Shown here piece after piece: positions 27,217 through 35,725 of a stretch of 64,000 nucleotides of DNA (position 1 is the stretch's first letter; every line of letters starts with the position of its first letter). Source of the DNA: Sphingobium yanoikuyae (lineage in GTDB: Bacteria > Pseudomonadota > Alphaproteobacteria > Sphingomonadales > Sphingomonadaceae); the NCBI RefSeq assembly GCF_034424525.1, contig NZ_CP139979.1, positions 3,559,001 to 3,623,000 on the forward strand, in the 5' to 3' direction. The notes beneath the pieces are model-generated. The model worked only from the letters and a program-made list of their open reading frames with translations. It made no database searches and had not been told where the DNA came from. Position numbers and translations under genes: made by a program.

Positions 27217-28898
27217 TGTTCAGCCGACGCGAAATGCTGGCCGGGGGTGCGACCGGCCTGGCCGGACTGGCATTGAGCAGCAGCCTGTGGGCGAAGGGAC
27301 AGGTGCTCGACACCGCCTATGTCAACGCGACGGTCTGGACCGGCGAAGGCATGCCGGCAGCGCGATCGGCGATCGGCATCGCCGGTGGACGCATCGCCGC
27401 GATCGGCGCGGCGGCGGTCAAGGCGCAGTCGGCCAAGACCACCCGTATCATCGATCTGGGCGGCGCCTTCGTCATGCCCGGCTTCACCGACGCCCACACC
27501 CATTTCCTCACCGGCTCCTATCTGCTGAGCCAGCCCAATCTGCGCGAGGCGAAGAGCCCGCAGGAATTTGCCCGCATCGTCGGCGAGGCGGCCAAGGGCC
27601 TGAAACCCGGCCAATGGTTGCAGGGCGGCAGCTGGGACGCGGAATTGTGGGGCGGCGAATTGCCCGACCGCAGCTGGATGGACCCGGTGACGCCCAATAC
27701 CCCGGTCGCGGTGCAGCGGCTGGACCTGCACATGCTGGCGCTCAATTCGCTGGCGCTGAAACTGGCCGGGATCGACCGCAACACCCCCGACGTGCCCGGC
27801 GGCATGATCGTGCGCGACAAGGATGGCAACCCGACCGGCATCCTGAAGGATGCGGCGATGGATCTGGTCAAGCGCGCCATCCCCGCGCCGACCGACGCCG
27901 ACAAGGAAGATGCCGCGCGGCAGGGCATCGCCCATGGCCTGTCCAAGGGCGTGGTCCAGGTCCACACCACCGAACTGGACTGGATCACCCATGACACGCT
28001 GCGCCGCCTGCGTGCCAAGGGCGAGACCGACATGCGCTTCTATTCCTTCGTGCCGTTGCAGGACTGGGCGAAGCTCAAGGCGCTGATCGAGGCCGAAGGG
28101 CGCGGCGACGACTGGGTGCGCTGGGGCGGGCTCAAGCTGCAATATGACGGGTCGCTAGGGTCGCGCACGGCGATGTTCTATCGCCCCTATGACGACGCGC
28201 CCGACAATGTAGGCTTCCCGATCCACAAGCGCGCCGATGTCCAGCAATGGACCAATGATGCCGATGCGGCGGGCCTGCAGATCACCATCCACGGCATCGG
28301 CGACAAGGCGAATGACGAGGCGCTGGACATCTTTGCCGCCGCCGCCGCGAAGAATGGCCGGCGCGACCGCCGTTTCCGCATCGAACATGCCCAGCATCTG
28401 ACCCAGGCCGCGATCCCGCGCTTCGCGCAGCAGCAGGTCATCGCATCGGTCCAGCCCTATCATGCAATCGACGACGGACGCTGGGCGATCCAGCGCGTCG
28501 GCGCCGAGCGGCTGAAAGGCACCTATGCGTTCAAGTCGCTGCTCGATGCCGGGGCGAAGGTCGCCTTCGGATCGGACTGGCCGGTGGCGCCGCTCGATCC
28601 GCTGACCGGGGTCGCCGCCGCCGTGCTGCGCCAGACGATCGACGGCGCCAACCCCGGCGGCTGGCTGCCGCAGCAGAAGATCAGCATGCTCCAGGCCCTG
28701 CACGCCTACACCGCGACCAACGCCTTTGCCGGTTTCAGCGATGACCGGATGGGCCTGCTGAAGCCCGGCATGCTGGCCGATTTCGCGGTGCTGGATGCGG
28801 ATCTGTTCGCGATCGATCCGGCGAAGATCGGCGCGACCAAGGTGCTGCGCACGATCGTCGGCGGTCGCCAGCGCTTCGGCGAAGGGAGCGACATCTAA
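27213..28898 (+). CDS. Tat-exported amidohydrolase, YtcJ-like
   Basis: A 561-residue protein with a twin-arginine start (FSRREMLAGG) and a signal ending near LWAK. Motifs of the YtcJ-like amidohydrolase branch are present: PGFTDAHTHFLTG, a candidate lysine in GLKLQYDG, HGIGDKAND, RIEHAQHL and FGSDWPVAPLDP. The length is usual for this branch, whose members hydrolyse amide or cyclic amide bonds. It is translationally coupled to the PaiB-like gene and followed by a TonB receptor 64 bp on, which implies import of its substrate across the outer membrane. Confidence 0.87.
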   Translation: MMFSRREMLAGGATGLAGLALSSSLWAKGQVLDTAYVNATVWTGEGMPAARSAIGIAGGRIAAIGAAAVKAQSAKTTRIIDLGGAFVMPGFTDAHTHFLTGSYLLSQPNLREAKSPQEFARIVGEAAKGLKPGQWLQGGSWDAELWGGELPDRSWMDPVTPNTPVAVQRLDLHMLALNSLALKLAGIDRNTPDVPGGMIVRDKDGNPTGILKDAAMDLVKRAIPAPTDADKEDAARQGIAHGLSKGVVQVHTTELDWITHDTLRRLRAKGETDMRFYSFVPLQDWAKLKALIEAEGRGDDWVRWGGLKLQYDGSLGSRTAMFYRPYDDAPDNVGFPIHKRADVQQWTNDADAAGLQITIHGIGDKANDEALDIFAAAAAKNGRRDRRFRIEHAQHLTQAAIPRFAQQQVIASVQPYHAIDDGRWAIQRVGAERLKGTYAFKSLLDAGAKVAFGSDWPVAPLDPLTGVAAAVLRQTIDGANPGGWLPQQKISMLQALHAYTATNAFAGFSDDRMGLLKPGMLADFAVLDADLFAIDPAKIGATKVLRTIVGGRQRFGEGSDI

Positions 28899-28962
28899 CA
28901 ACAGAGCAAGGGAGAAAGCCGGCCGGAACAAGGTCGGTTCTCACATCATAAGGGGAATGACA

Positions 28963-31206
28963 ATGAACAGACTGACGCATCTCAAGACTGTGAGTTTCAC
29001 CGCCATGGCGGCCGCGACCATCTTGTCCGGCACCGCCCTTGCCCAGGCCCCGGCCGCCAGCGACAGCGAAACGATCATCGTCACCGCCGGCAAGCGCGAC
29101 GAGGATATCCGCCAGGTCGCCCTACCGATCAGCGCCGTCACCGGCGAGCAGCTCAAGAAGATGAACGCCAACAGCCTGTCGGACTATATCGTCCGCCTGC
29201 CCGGCGTCGTGTTCAACGATTATCAGCCCGGCATTTCCGAAGTCGTGATCCGCGGCGTCGCCGCCACCACCTATCATGAGCAGGGCCAGACCACGGTCGG
29301 CTATTATCTCAACGAAGTGCCGGTGGTGGAGCCGGGCTTCCCGATCGGCATCCCCGACGTCGACACGTTCGACCTGCAGCGCGTCGAAGTGCTGCGCGGC
29401 CCGCAGGGCACGCTGTTCGGCTCCTCGACGCTGGGCGGCCTCGTCAACTATGTCGCCAATGTCGCCGATCCGTCCAAGGTCGACGCCGCCGCATCGGGCC
29501 TGATCGGTACCACCAAGAATGCCTCGGGCGAACTCAACTATGCCGCCAAGGCGATGATCAACATCCCGCTGGTCGCCGATCAGCTGGCGCTGCGCCTGGT
29601 CGCGCTGCAGCGGTCGGACGCGGGCTATCTCGACAATCCTGGCATCGGCGTGAACGGCTCGAACGATTATCGCACCCGCGGCCTGCGCGGATCGATCGTC
29701 GCCAATCTGGGCGAGACGACCAAGGTCACCTATCTGTCGAGCTGGCAGGACAGCAAGCTGGACGACCAGACCTATCTCGACCTGGGCAATCCCTATGTCC
29801 GCGACCTGCCGCGCGCCGAAACCCAGAAGACGAAATTCTGGATGAACAGCCTGCGGCTGGACCAGGAAGTCAGCGACATCGCCAATCTGACGGTGCTGGG
29901 GTCGATCACCAAGAAGACCAACACCACCATCTTCTCCTACCCCTATGCCTATGTGACCGGCGTCACCACCGGCGACGGCGCCGCCTATTCGCTGGGCGAG
30001 GCCGACGCGCTCATCAAGACGGTGGAGGCCCGCCTCGCCTCGGCCGGCGACGGTCCGTTCAAATGGCTGGTCGGCGTCAGCTATTTGCAGGCCAAGAAGA
30101 ACAGCTATGACCAGATCTTCCAGGCAGGGGCAGCCGACTATATCGACGCCAATCCCGACCTGTTCGGCGGCTATTCCGGCGCGCAGCTGACGCCGGGCGA
30201 CCGCCTCTATGGCTATTTCACCAAGAGCACGAACGAGGATTTCGGCGTGTTCGGCGAACTGTCCTACAAGCCGGTGGAGCAGATCGAGATCACGCTGGGC
30301 GGTCGCTATTATGACACCACCGCCAAGGCCGACGTGCTGAACCAGGCCGGCGCGCTGGGCGGCTATGAAGGCGGCTATACACCGACCGACAGCAGCGGCA
30401 GCGTCAACCAGAAGGAAGACGGCTTCCTGCCCAAGGCGACGATCGCCTGGCGCCCGTCGAAGGATGTCATGGTCTATGCCACCTATTCGCAGGGCTATCG
30501 CGTCGGCGGCATCAACCCCAATGCCGGCCTGCTGCCCAGCATTCCGGAAGCCTATGAGAGCGACAAGGTCAAGAATTACGAAATCGGCGTGAAGGCGCAG
30601 ACCCCCGACGGCCGCTTCGCCATCGACCTGACCGGCTTCCACCTCGACTGGAACAATATCCAGGCGCGTCTCTTCGGTCCCGGCCCGTCCTATTATTCCT
30701 ATGTCGTCAATGCCGGCGGCGCGCGCGTCAACGGCGTGGAATTTTCCGGCACGGTGAACGTCAACAAGATCGTCCACTTCACCACCAACGTCACCTGGCA
30801 GGATGCGGAGCTGACCGAGTTCCTCCCCTATCCGTTCGACGTCGCCGGGCTGGGCGGCTATGCCAAGGGCACGACGCTGCCGGGTTCGTCCAAATGGTCG
30901 ATCGCCAATAATCTGACGCTCAGCTTCGCCGATGTGACCGGCGCGCCCAGCTTCGACATCGCCCATCGCTATCTGTCGTCGGCGCCGACCAGCTTCGACG
31001 ATGTCTCGCGCCGTGGCGACTTCAACGTGTTCGACCTGCGCGCCTCGGTCAGCCTGGGCGAGAAGGTCCGGCTGATGGCCTTCGCCAACAATGTGTTCGA
31101 CAAATATGGCGTGCTGAACGCGCCGTTCGCGAACGATGCGGCGACGCCGCAGGGCTCGATCATCCGGCCGCGCACCATCGGCCTGCGCGCCGACTGGAGC
31201 CTCTAA
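28963..31206 (+). CDS. TonB-dependent receptor of the hydrolase island
   Basis: A 747-residue outer-membrane receptor with a signal ending at ALAQ, a TonB box (ETIIVTA), a plug domain with LPGVVFND and LRGPQGTLFGSSTLGG, and a barrel ending LRADWSL. The ATG at 28963 was chosen because AGGGGA is seven bases before it; an in-frame ATG six bases upstream has no room for a ribosome site. Its neighbours are amidohydrolases and the MocR gene, so a peptide- or amide-like ligand is likely. Receptors with this plug sequence in sphingomonads have very varied ligands. Confidence 0.9.
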   Translation: MNRLTHLKTVSFTAMAAATILSGTALAQAPAASDSETIIVTAGKRDEDIRQVALPISAVTGEQLKKMNANSLSDYIVRLPGVVFNDYQPGISEVVIRGVAATTYHEQGQTTVGYYLNEVPVVEPGFPIGIPDVDTFDLQRVEVLRGPQGTLFGSSTLGGLVNYVANVADPSKVDAAASGLIGTTKNASGELNYAAKAMINIPLVADQLALRLVALQRSDAGYLDNPGIGVNGSNDYRTRGLRGSIVANLGETTKVTYLSSWQDSKLDDQTYLDLGNPYVRDLPRAETQKTKFWMNSLRLDQEVSDIANLTVLGSITKKTNTTIFSYPYAYVTGVTTGDGAAYSLGEADALIKTVEARLASAGDGPFKWLVGVSYLQAKKNSYDQIFQAGAADYIDANPDLFGGYSGAQLTPGDRLYGYFTKSTNEDFGVFGELSYKPVEQIEITLGGRYYDTTAKADVLNQAGALGGYEGGYTPTDSSGSVNQKEDGFLPKATIAWRPSKDVMVYATYSQGYRVGGINPNAGLLPSIPEAYESDKVKNYEIGVKAQTPDGRFAIDLTGFHLDWNNIQARLFGPGPSYYSYVVNAGGARVNGVEFSGTVNVNKIVHFTTNVTWQDAELTEFLPYPFDVAGLGGYAKGTTLPGSSKWSIANNLTLSFADVTGAPSFDIAHRYLSSAPTSFDDVSRRGDFNVFDLRASVSLGEKVRLMAFANNVFDKYGVLNAPFANDAATPQGSIIRPRTIGLRADWSL

Positions 31207-31217
31207 CCGCCTTGAAG

Positions 31218-31251
31218 AACGGGGCCGCATCCGCAAGGCTGCGGCCCCGTT
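31218..31251 (+). terminator. terminator after the TonB receptor
   Basis: A perfect 12-bp stem (AACGGGGCCGCA at 31218-31229, TGCGGCCCCGTT at 31240-31251) with a 10-base loop follows the receptor stop. The T tract is poor, so it may be an attenuator. Confidence 0.6.
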
Positions 31252-31289
31252 CCCTATCTGCCTTCCTAGCTTCTGACCGAAAGGCCGCA

Positions 31290-34200
31290 ATGCGTTCTCT
31301 TGCCTCCCTGCTGCTGGGTGCGTCCCTGCTTTGTGCCCATCCCGCGCTGGCGCAGGACAAGAGCGGGCTGAGCCTGACGCCCACCCGGACGCTGCGCTAT
31401 GACGCGCATGAGGCGACCTGGATGCAGCCGGACATGTCGCCGGACGGCAAGACGATCCTGTTCGACCTGCTGGGCGACATCTATGCGCTGGATGCCGGCG
31501 GCAGCACGGCGCGGCCGCTGCTGACCGGCATGGCGTTCGAGCGCAACCCGGTCTTCTCGCCCGACGGCAAGCAGTTTGCGTTCCTTTCCGACCGGTCGGG
31601 CGTCACCAATCTCTGGATCGCCAATGCCGATGGCACCGGCCTAAAACAGCTGTCGCAGGACCAGTCGCTGGCCATCTATTCTTCGCCCGCCTGGTCGCCC
31701 GACGGTCGCTCTGTCTATGTCTCGCGCACGGTCCATTCGATTCTGGCGTTCGAGCTGTTCATGTATGACCGTGACGGTGGCAGCGGCATCCAGATCACCA
31801 AGGCGGGATCGCCCGACAATTGGGACGCGAAGATGAACGCCATGGGCGCGGTCGCGACGCCCGATGGCCGCTATCTCTATTATGCGACCAAGCGCGGCCA
31901 TACCTGGACCGAGAATGACCTGCCCAACTGGTCGATCGCGCGCCGCGACCTCAAGAACGGACAGGACGAGACGATCATCCAGTCGGCCGGCGGCGCGATG
32001 CGCCCGGCGCTGTCGCATGACGGCAAGCTGCTCGCCTATGCCAGCCGACAGGGTCAGAAGGACGGCCTGCGCCTGCGCAATCTGGAGACCGGCGAGGACA
32101 AATGGATCGCCTTCCCGATCGACCGGGACGGCCAGGATGGCGGCTATTATGCCGACCTGCTGCCGCGCTTCAGCTTCATGCCGGACGACAAGGCGATGCT
32201 GATGAGCGTCGGCGGCGGGATCAGGCGGCTCGACATCGCATCGGGCAAGATCAGCGACATCCCCTTCACCGCGCCGGTGCAACTGGGCCTAGGCCCGCTG
32301 ACCCGCGTGCGGCAGACGGAAGAGACTGGGCCGGTACGCGTCCGCGTGGTGCAGGCGCCGCGCCAGTCGCCCGATGGCGGCAGCGTTGCCTTCACCGCTC
32401 TGGGCGGCCTCTATGTCCAGAAGCTGACAGCGAACATGACACCCAGAAGGCTGGTCGCGGCCGATGCCTTCCAGCCGAGCTGGTCGCCCGACGGCAAGAG
32501 CATCGCCTATGTCAGCTGGACCGCCAAGGAGGGCGGCCATGTCTGGACGATCCCGGCTACGGGCGGCACGCCGCGGCGGCTGACCCAGGTCGCGGCCTAT
32601 TACAGCCAACCCATCTTCACCCCCGACGGCAAGGGCGTGGTGGCCTTGCGCGCGAACCAATATGACCGGCTGCGCACCGCGTCGGAGATCGATCCCGCGC
32701 GCCCGACCGACATCATCCACATGCCCGCCAGCGGTGGCGCGGCGCGGCTGGTTGCCCATGCCATGGGCGCACGCCAGCCGCAGTTCGGCAGCGAAAGTGA
32801 CACCCTCTATTTCTATGGCGCCGGCGGCCTGTCCTCGGTGCCGCTGGAGGGGGGCGATCCGCAGCCGGTGCTGCGCGTGCTGGCCCATGGGCTGGGCCAA
32901 TATTTCCCCGGCCCGGCACCGGTCGAGGACGTGCGGATCAGCCCGGACGGCAGCCGCGCGCTCATCAAGTCGTTCAGCCAGGCCTATCTGGTGGATATCC
33001 CGCCGGCCAATGGCGGTGAGCCGGCGACCGTCAATCTCGACACGCCGGCGGTGGCGCGGCGCAAGCTGACACGGGTCGGCGCCGACTTCATCGACTGGGC
33101 CGACAAGGGCGCGACCGTCACCTGGTCGGTCGGATCGACCTTCCGCCGCTTGCCGATCGATCAGGCATTGAACGCGGCACCGGGCGCGGCCGAGACGGCG
33201 GCGCAGAGCTTCGCCCTGCCGGTCGAGCTGCCGCGCGATGTGCCCCACGGCAGCGTCGTGCTGCGCGGCGCGACCGTCATGCCGATGACCGGCGGACAGG
33301 ATGTGATCCGCAATGCCGATATCGTCATCACCGACAATCGCATCGTCGCGGTCGGCGCCAGTGGATCGGTCGCCGTGCCGCAGGGCGCGACGATCCGCGA
33401 TGTCGGCGGCAAATATATCGTCCCCGGCTTCGTCGACACCCATGCCCACTGGTTCGAGATACGACGCGGCATCCAGGAGCGCGGCCATTGGGACTTTGCC
33501 GCAAACCTCGCCTTCGGCGTCACGTCGGCGCTCGACCCGCAGCCCTTCACCACCGACATCTTCGCCTATCAGGACATGATCGATGCCGGGATGATGCGGG
33601 GGCCGCGCGCCTGGTCGACAGGGCCGGGCGTGTTCGTGAACGCGGAAATCCACAGCAAGCAGGATGCGGTCGACGTCCTCACCCGCTATCGCGACCATTA
33701 TCGCACGCGGAACATCAAGAGCTACATGATCGGCGACCGGGCCCAGCGCCAGTTTATGGTCGAGGCAGCTGCGGAACTGGGCATGATGCCCACGACCGAG
33801 GGCGCGAGCGACATGGTGCTGAACCTGACCCACGCGATCGACGGCTTTTCCGGCAATGAGCACAGCATCCCAGTGTCGCCGCTGCGCGAGGATATCGTCC
33901 GCCTGTTCGCGCGGAGCCGCACCAGCTACACGCCGACCATCCTGGTCGCCTATGGCACCACCCCGGCGCTGTTCGACTTCATCATCAACAAGCGGCCGCA
34001 GGACGACGCGAAATGGACCCATTTCGTGCCGGCCGGCATCGTCAGCGACAAGCTGCGCAACCGCCACTGGATGCCGCCCGAAGCGCAGAGCTGGCAGCAG
34101 ATCGCGGCCGACGCGGCGAAGATCCAGCGCGCCGGCGGCCTCGTCGGCCTTGGCAGCCATGGCGAGATTCAGGGGCTGGGCTATCAGTGGGAGTTGCAGG

Positions 34201-34493
34201 CCTTTGCCGCTGGCGGCGCAACGCCGATGGAGGCGCTGAAGGCCGCGACGATCGGGTCGGCCGAGGTGATCGGCCATAGCGACGATGTCGGCAGCCTGGA
34301 GCCGGGCAAGTTTGCCGACCTGCTGATCCTGGACGCCGACCCGCTGGCCGACATCGCCAATGCGCAGAAGATCGGCGCGGTGATGAAGAATGGCCGGATC
34401 TATGATCCCGCGACGCTGGACGAAATCTGGCCGACGCCTGCCAAATTGGCCGAACCCTGGTTCGCGCAGGATGGTGCCACCCCGACGCCCTGA
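31290..34493 (+). CDS. exported TolB-type propeller fused to an amidohydrolase
   Basis: A 1067-residue protein with a signal peptide ending at ALAQ. Residues about 35-640 contain repeated PD40/TolB-like blades (MSPDGKTILF, FSPDGKQFAFLSDR, WSPDGRSVYVS, WSPDGKSIAYV, ISPDGSRALI). From about 670 an amidohydrolase domain begins, with VPGFVDTHAHWF, a lysine in NIKSYMIGD and GLGSHGEIQG. Such fusions are widespread in sphingomonads and Xanthomonas. The propeller probably binds the substrate or a partner. The ATG at 31290 was taken because the signal peptide starts there. It ends six bases before the convergent LysR gene. Confidence 0.88.
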   Translation: MRSLASLLLGASLLCAHPALAQDKSGLSLTPTRTLRYDAHEATWMQPDMSPDGKTILFDLLGDIYALDAGGSTARPLLTGMAFERNPVFSPDGKQFAFLSDRSGVTNLWIANADGTGLKQLSQDQSLAIYSSPAWSPDGRSVYVSRTVHSILAFELFMYDRDGGSGIQITKAGSPDNWDAKMNAMGAVATPDGRYLYYATKRGHTWTENDLPNWSIARRDLKNGQDETIIQSAGGAMRPALSHDGKLLAYASRQGQKDGLRLRNLETGEDKWIAFPIDRDGQDGGYYADLLPRFSFMPDDKAMLMSVGGGIRRLDIASGKISDIPFTAPVQLGLGPLTRVRQTEETGPVRVRVVQAPRQSPDGGSVAFTALGGLYVQKLTANMTPRRLVAADAFQPSWSPDGKSIAYVSWTAKEGGHVWTIPATGGTPRRLTQVAAYYSQPIFTPDGKGVVALRANQYDRLRTASEIDPARPTDIIHMPASGGAARLVAHAMGARQPQFGSESDTLYFYGAGGLSSVPLEGGDPQPVLRVLAHGLGQYFPGPAPVEDVRISPDGSRALIKSFSQAYLVDIPPANGGEPATVNLDTPAVARRKLTRVGADFIDWADKGATVTWSVGSTFRRLPIDQALNAAPGAAETAAQSFALPVELPRDVPHGSVVLRGATVMPMTGGQDVIRNADIVITDNRIVAVGASGSVAVPQGATIRDVGGKYIVPGFVDTHAHWFEIRRGIQERGHWDFAANLAFGVTSALDPQPFTTDIFAYQDMIDAGMMRGPRAWSTGPGVFVNAEIHSKQDAVDVLTRYRDHYRTRNIKSYMIGDRAQRQFMVEAAAELGMMPTTEGASDMVLNLTHAIDGFSGNEHSIPVSPLREDIVRLFARSRTSYTPTILVAYGTTPALFDFIINKRPQDDAKWTHFVPAGIVSDKLRNRHWMPPEAQSWQQIAADAAKIQRAGGLVGLGSHGEIQGLGYQWELQAFAAGGATPMEALKAATIGSAEVIGHSDDVGSLEPGKFADLLILDADPLADIANAQKIGAVMKNGRIYDPATLDEIWPTPAKLAEPWFAQDGATPTP

Positions 34494-34499
34494 GCCATG

Positions 34500-35396
34500 T
34501 CAGCGCGCCGGGCTGTCTTCCAGCACGGTCGCGCGAAACGCCTCGGCCGGGGGCGACAGGGTGCGATGGTGGATCATCCATAGCGAACTGGTGACGGGCG
34601 AGGTGAAGCGGCGGTTGACGACATTGTCGACATGCAGCCGCGCCATCGACCGCGCGATCACGGTCGGGCCGAAGCCGCCGGAAACGAGCCCCAGCAAGGT
34701 CGCCAGGCTGCGCGCCTCATGCGCGATCCGCGGCACGAAGCCCGCCGCCTCGCACTGGGCGAAGAAATGCTCGGTAAAGCCCGCCCCATTGGGCGCGCCA
34801 TAAAGGACCAGCGGCTCGCCGGCGAGATCGGTGATGCTGGGATCCTCCTTGCGCAGCGCCAGCGGATGATCGTCGCGCAGTGCCAGCAGCATATCCTCGG
34901 TCAACAGGCAGTGCGACACCATGTCCTCGGGCAGGACCGGCGGCAGGAAGTCGCGCACCAGGCCGATGTCGAGCTGATGGTTGCGCACATTCTCGATCTG
35001 CTCGTCCCGCCCCTGTTCGCGCAGGATCAATTCGACCTGCGGATAGGTCTGACGAAAGCGATAGAGGGCGCTGGCGATCTGCGGCACGAACGGGCCGGAG
35101 GCGGTGAAGCCCAGGCCCAGATGGCCGATCTCGCCACGCTGCGCCCGGCGCGCGGTCTGGCTGGCACGATCCGCCTGCACCAATGTCGCCCGCGCCTCCG
35201 GCTCGAACAGCCGTCCCGCTTCGGTCAGGCGGACGCGGCGGCTGGTGCGGTCGAACAGGCGCACGCCCAGTTCCTCCTCCAGCGCCCTGATCTGCTGGCT
35301 GAGCGGCGGTTGCGATATGCCCAGGCGCAGCGCGGCCCGGCCGAAATGCATTTCCTCGGCAACAGTCAGGAAATAGCGGAGATGGCGGAGATCCAT
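34500..35396 (-). CDS. LysR-family transcriptional regulator
   Basis: A 298-residue LysR protein with an N-terminal helix-turn-helix (MHFGRAALRLGISQPPLSQQIRALEEELG contains the usual spacing; key residues are the QPPLSQQI turn) and an effector-binding domain from about 90. It is divergent from the RND efflux operon, with 329 bp between, so control of that operon is the natural expectation. The long intergenic gap leaves room for both promoters. No effector can be inferred; the ending (FRATVLEDSPAR) is unremarkable. It is convergent with the propeller-amidohydrolase gene. Confidence 0.88.
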   Translation of the reverse strand: MDLRHLRYFLTVAEEMHFGRAALRLGISQPPLSQQIRALEEELGVRLFDRTSRRVRLTEAGRLFEPEARATLVQADRASQTARRAQRGEIGHLGLGFTASGPFVPQIASALYRFRQTYPQVELILREQGRDEQIENVRNHQLDIGLVRDFLPPVLPEDMVSHCLLTEDMLLALRDDHPLALRKEDPSITDLAGEPLVLYGAPNGAGFTEHFFAQCEAAGFVPRIAHEARSLATLLGLVSGGFGPTVIARSMARLHVDNVVNRRFTSPVTSSLWMIHHRTLSPPAEAFRATVLEDSPAR

Positions 35397-35725
35397 TGAT
35401 CCATTCGTTAGAAATATCGATTATGCCATATTATATATTAGACGCAGAATGTCCAAGGGCGCATGGCCCATCGCGGATGTGGCGGTGGTCCTCATCGTCC
35501 CATGGCATTGTGCGCGGATTCGCCCCCGATCCCGCTGCGCGTGTCATATTGCGGCCGACCAGCGGATTGCCGTCACATTCATGAATGCCGTTCATAGGCT
35601 CATGCCGCCATGCCGCTCTGGCAACCCGGCTGCAGAACCCGTAAAATAAGGGCATTCCTTCTGGAGAGGCGCCAAATTTTCGCACCCCGGCATCGTTCCG
35701 CCGGGAGATGCGCCGGGAGTCGTGA
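35397..35725. other. intergenic region between LysR and RND efflux genes
   Basis: No gene is seen in these 329 bp. The part next to the LysR start (35399-35447) is clearly AT-rich, with ATATTATATATTAG, and likely holds promoters and LysR sites of the T-N11-A kind. The remainder is ordinary GC-rich leader, with GGGAG followed by TCGTGA ahead of the efflux start. No hairpin terminator was noticed. Confidence 0.4.
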
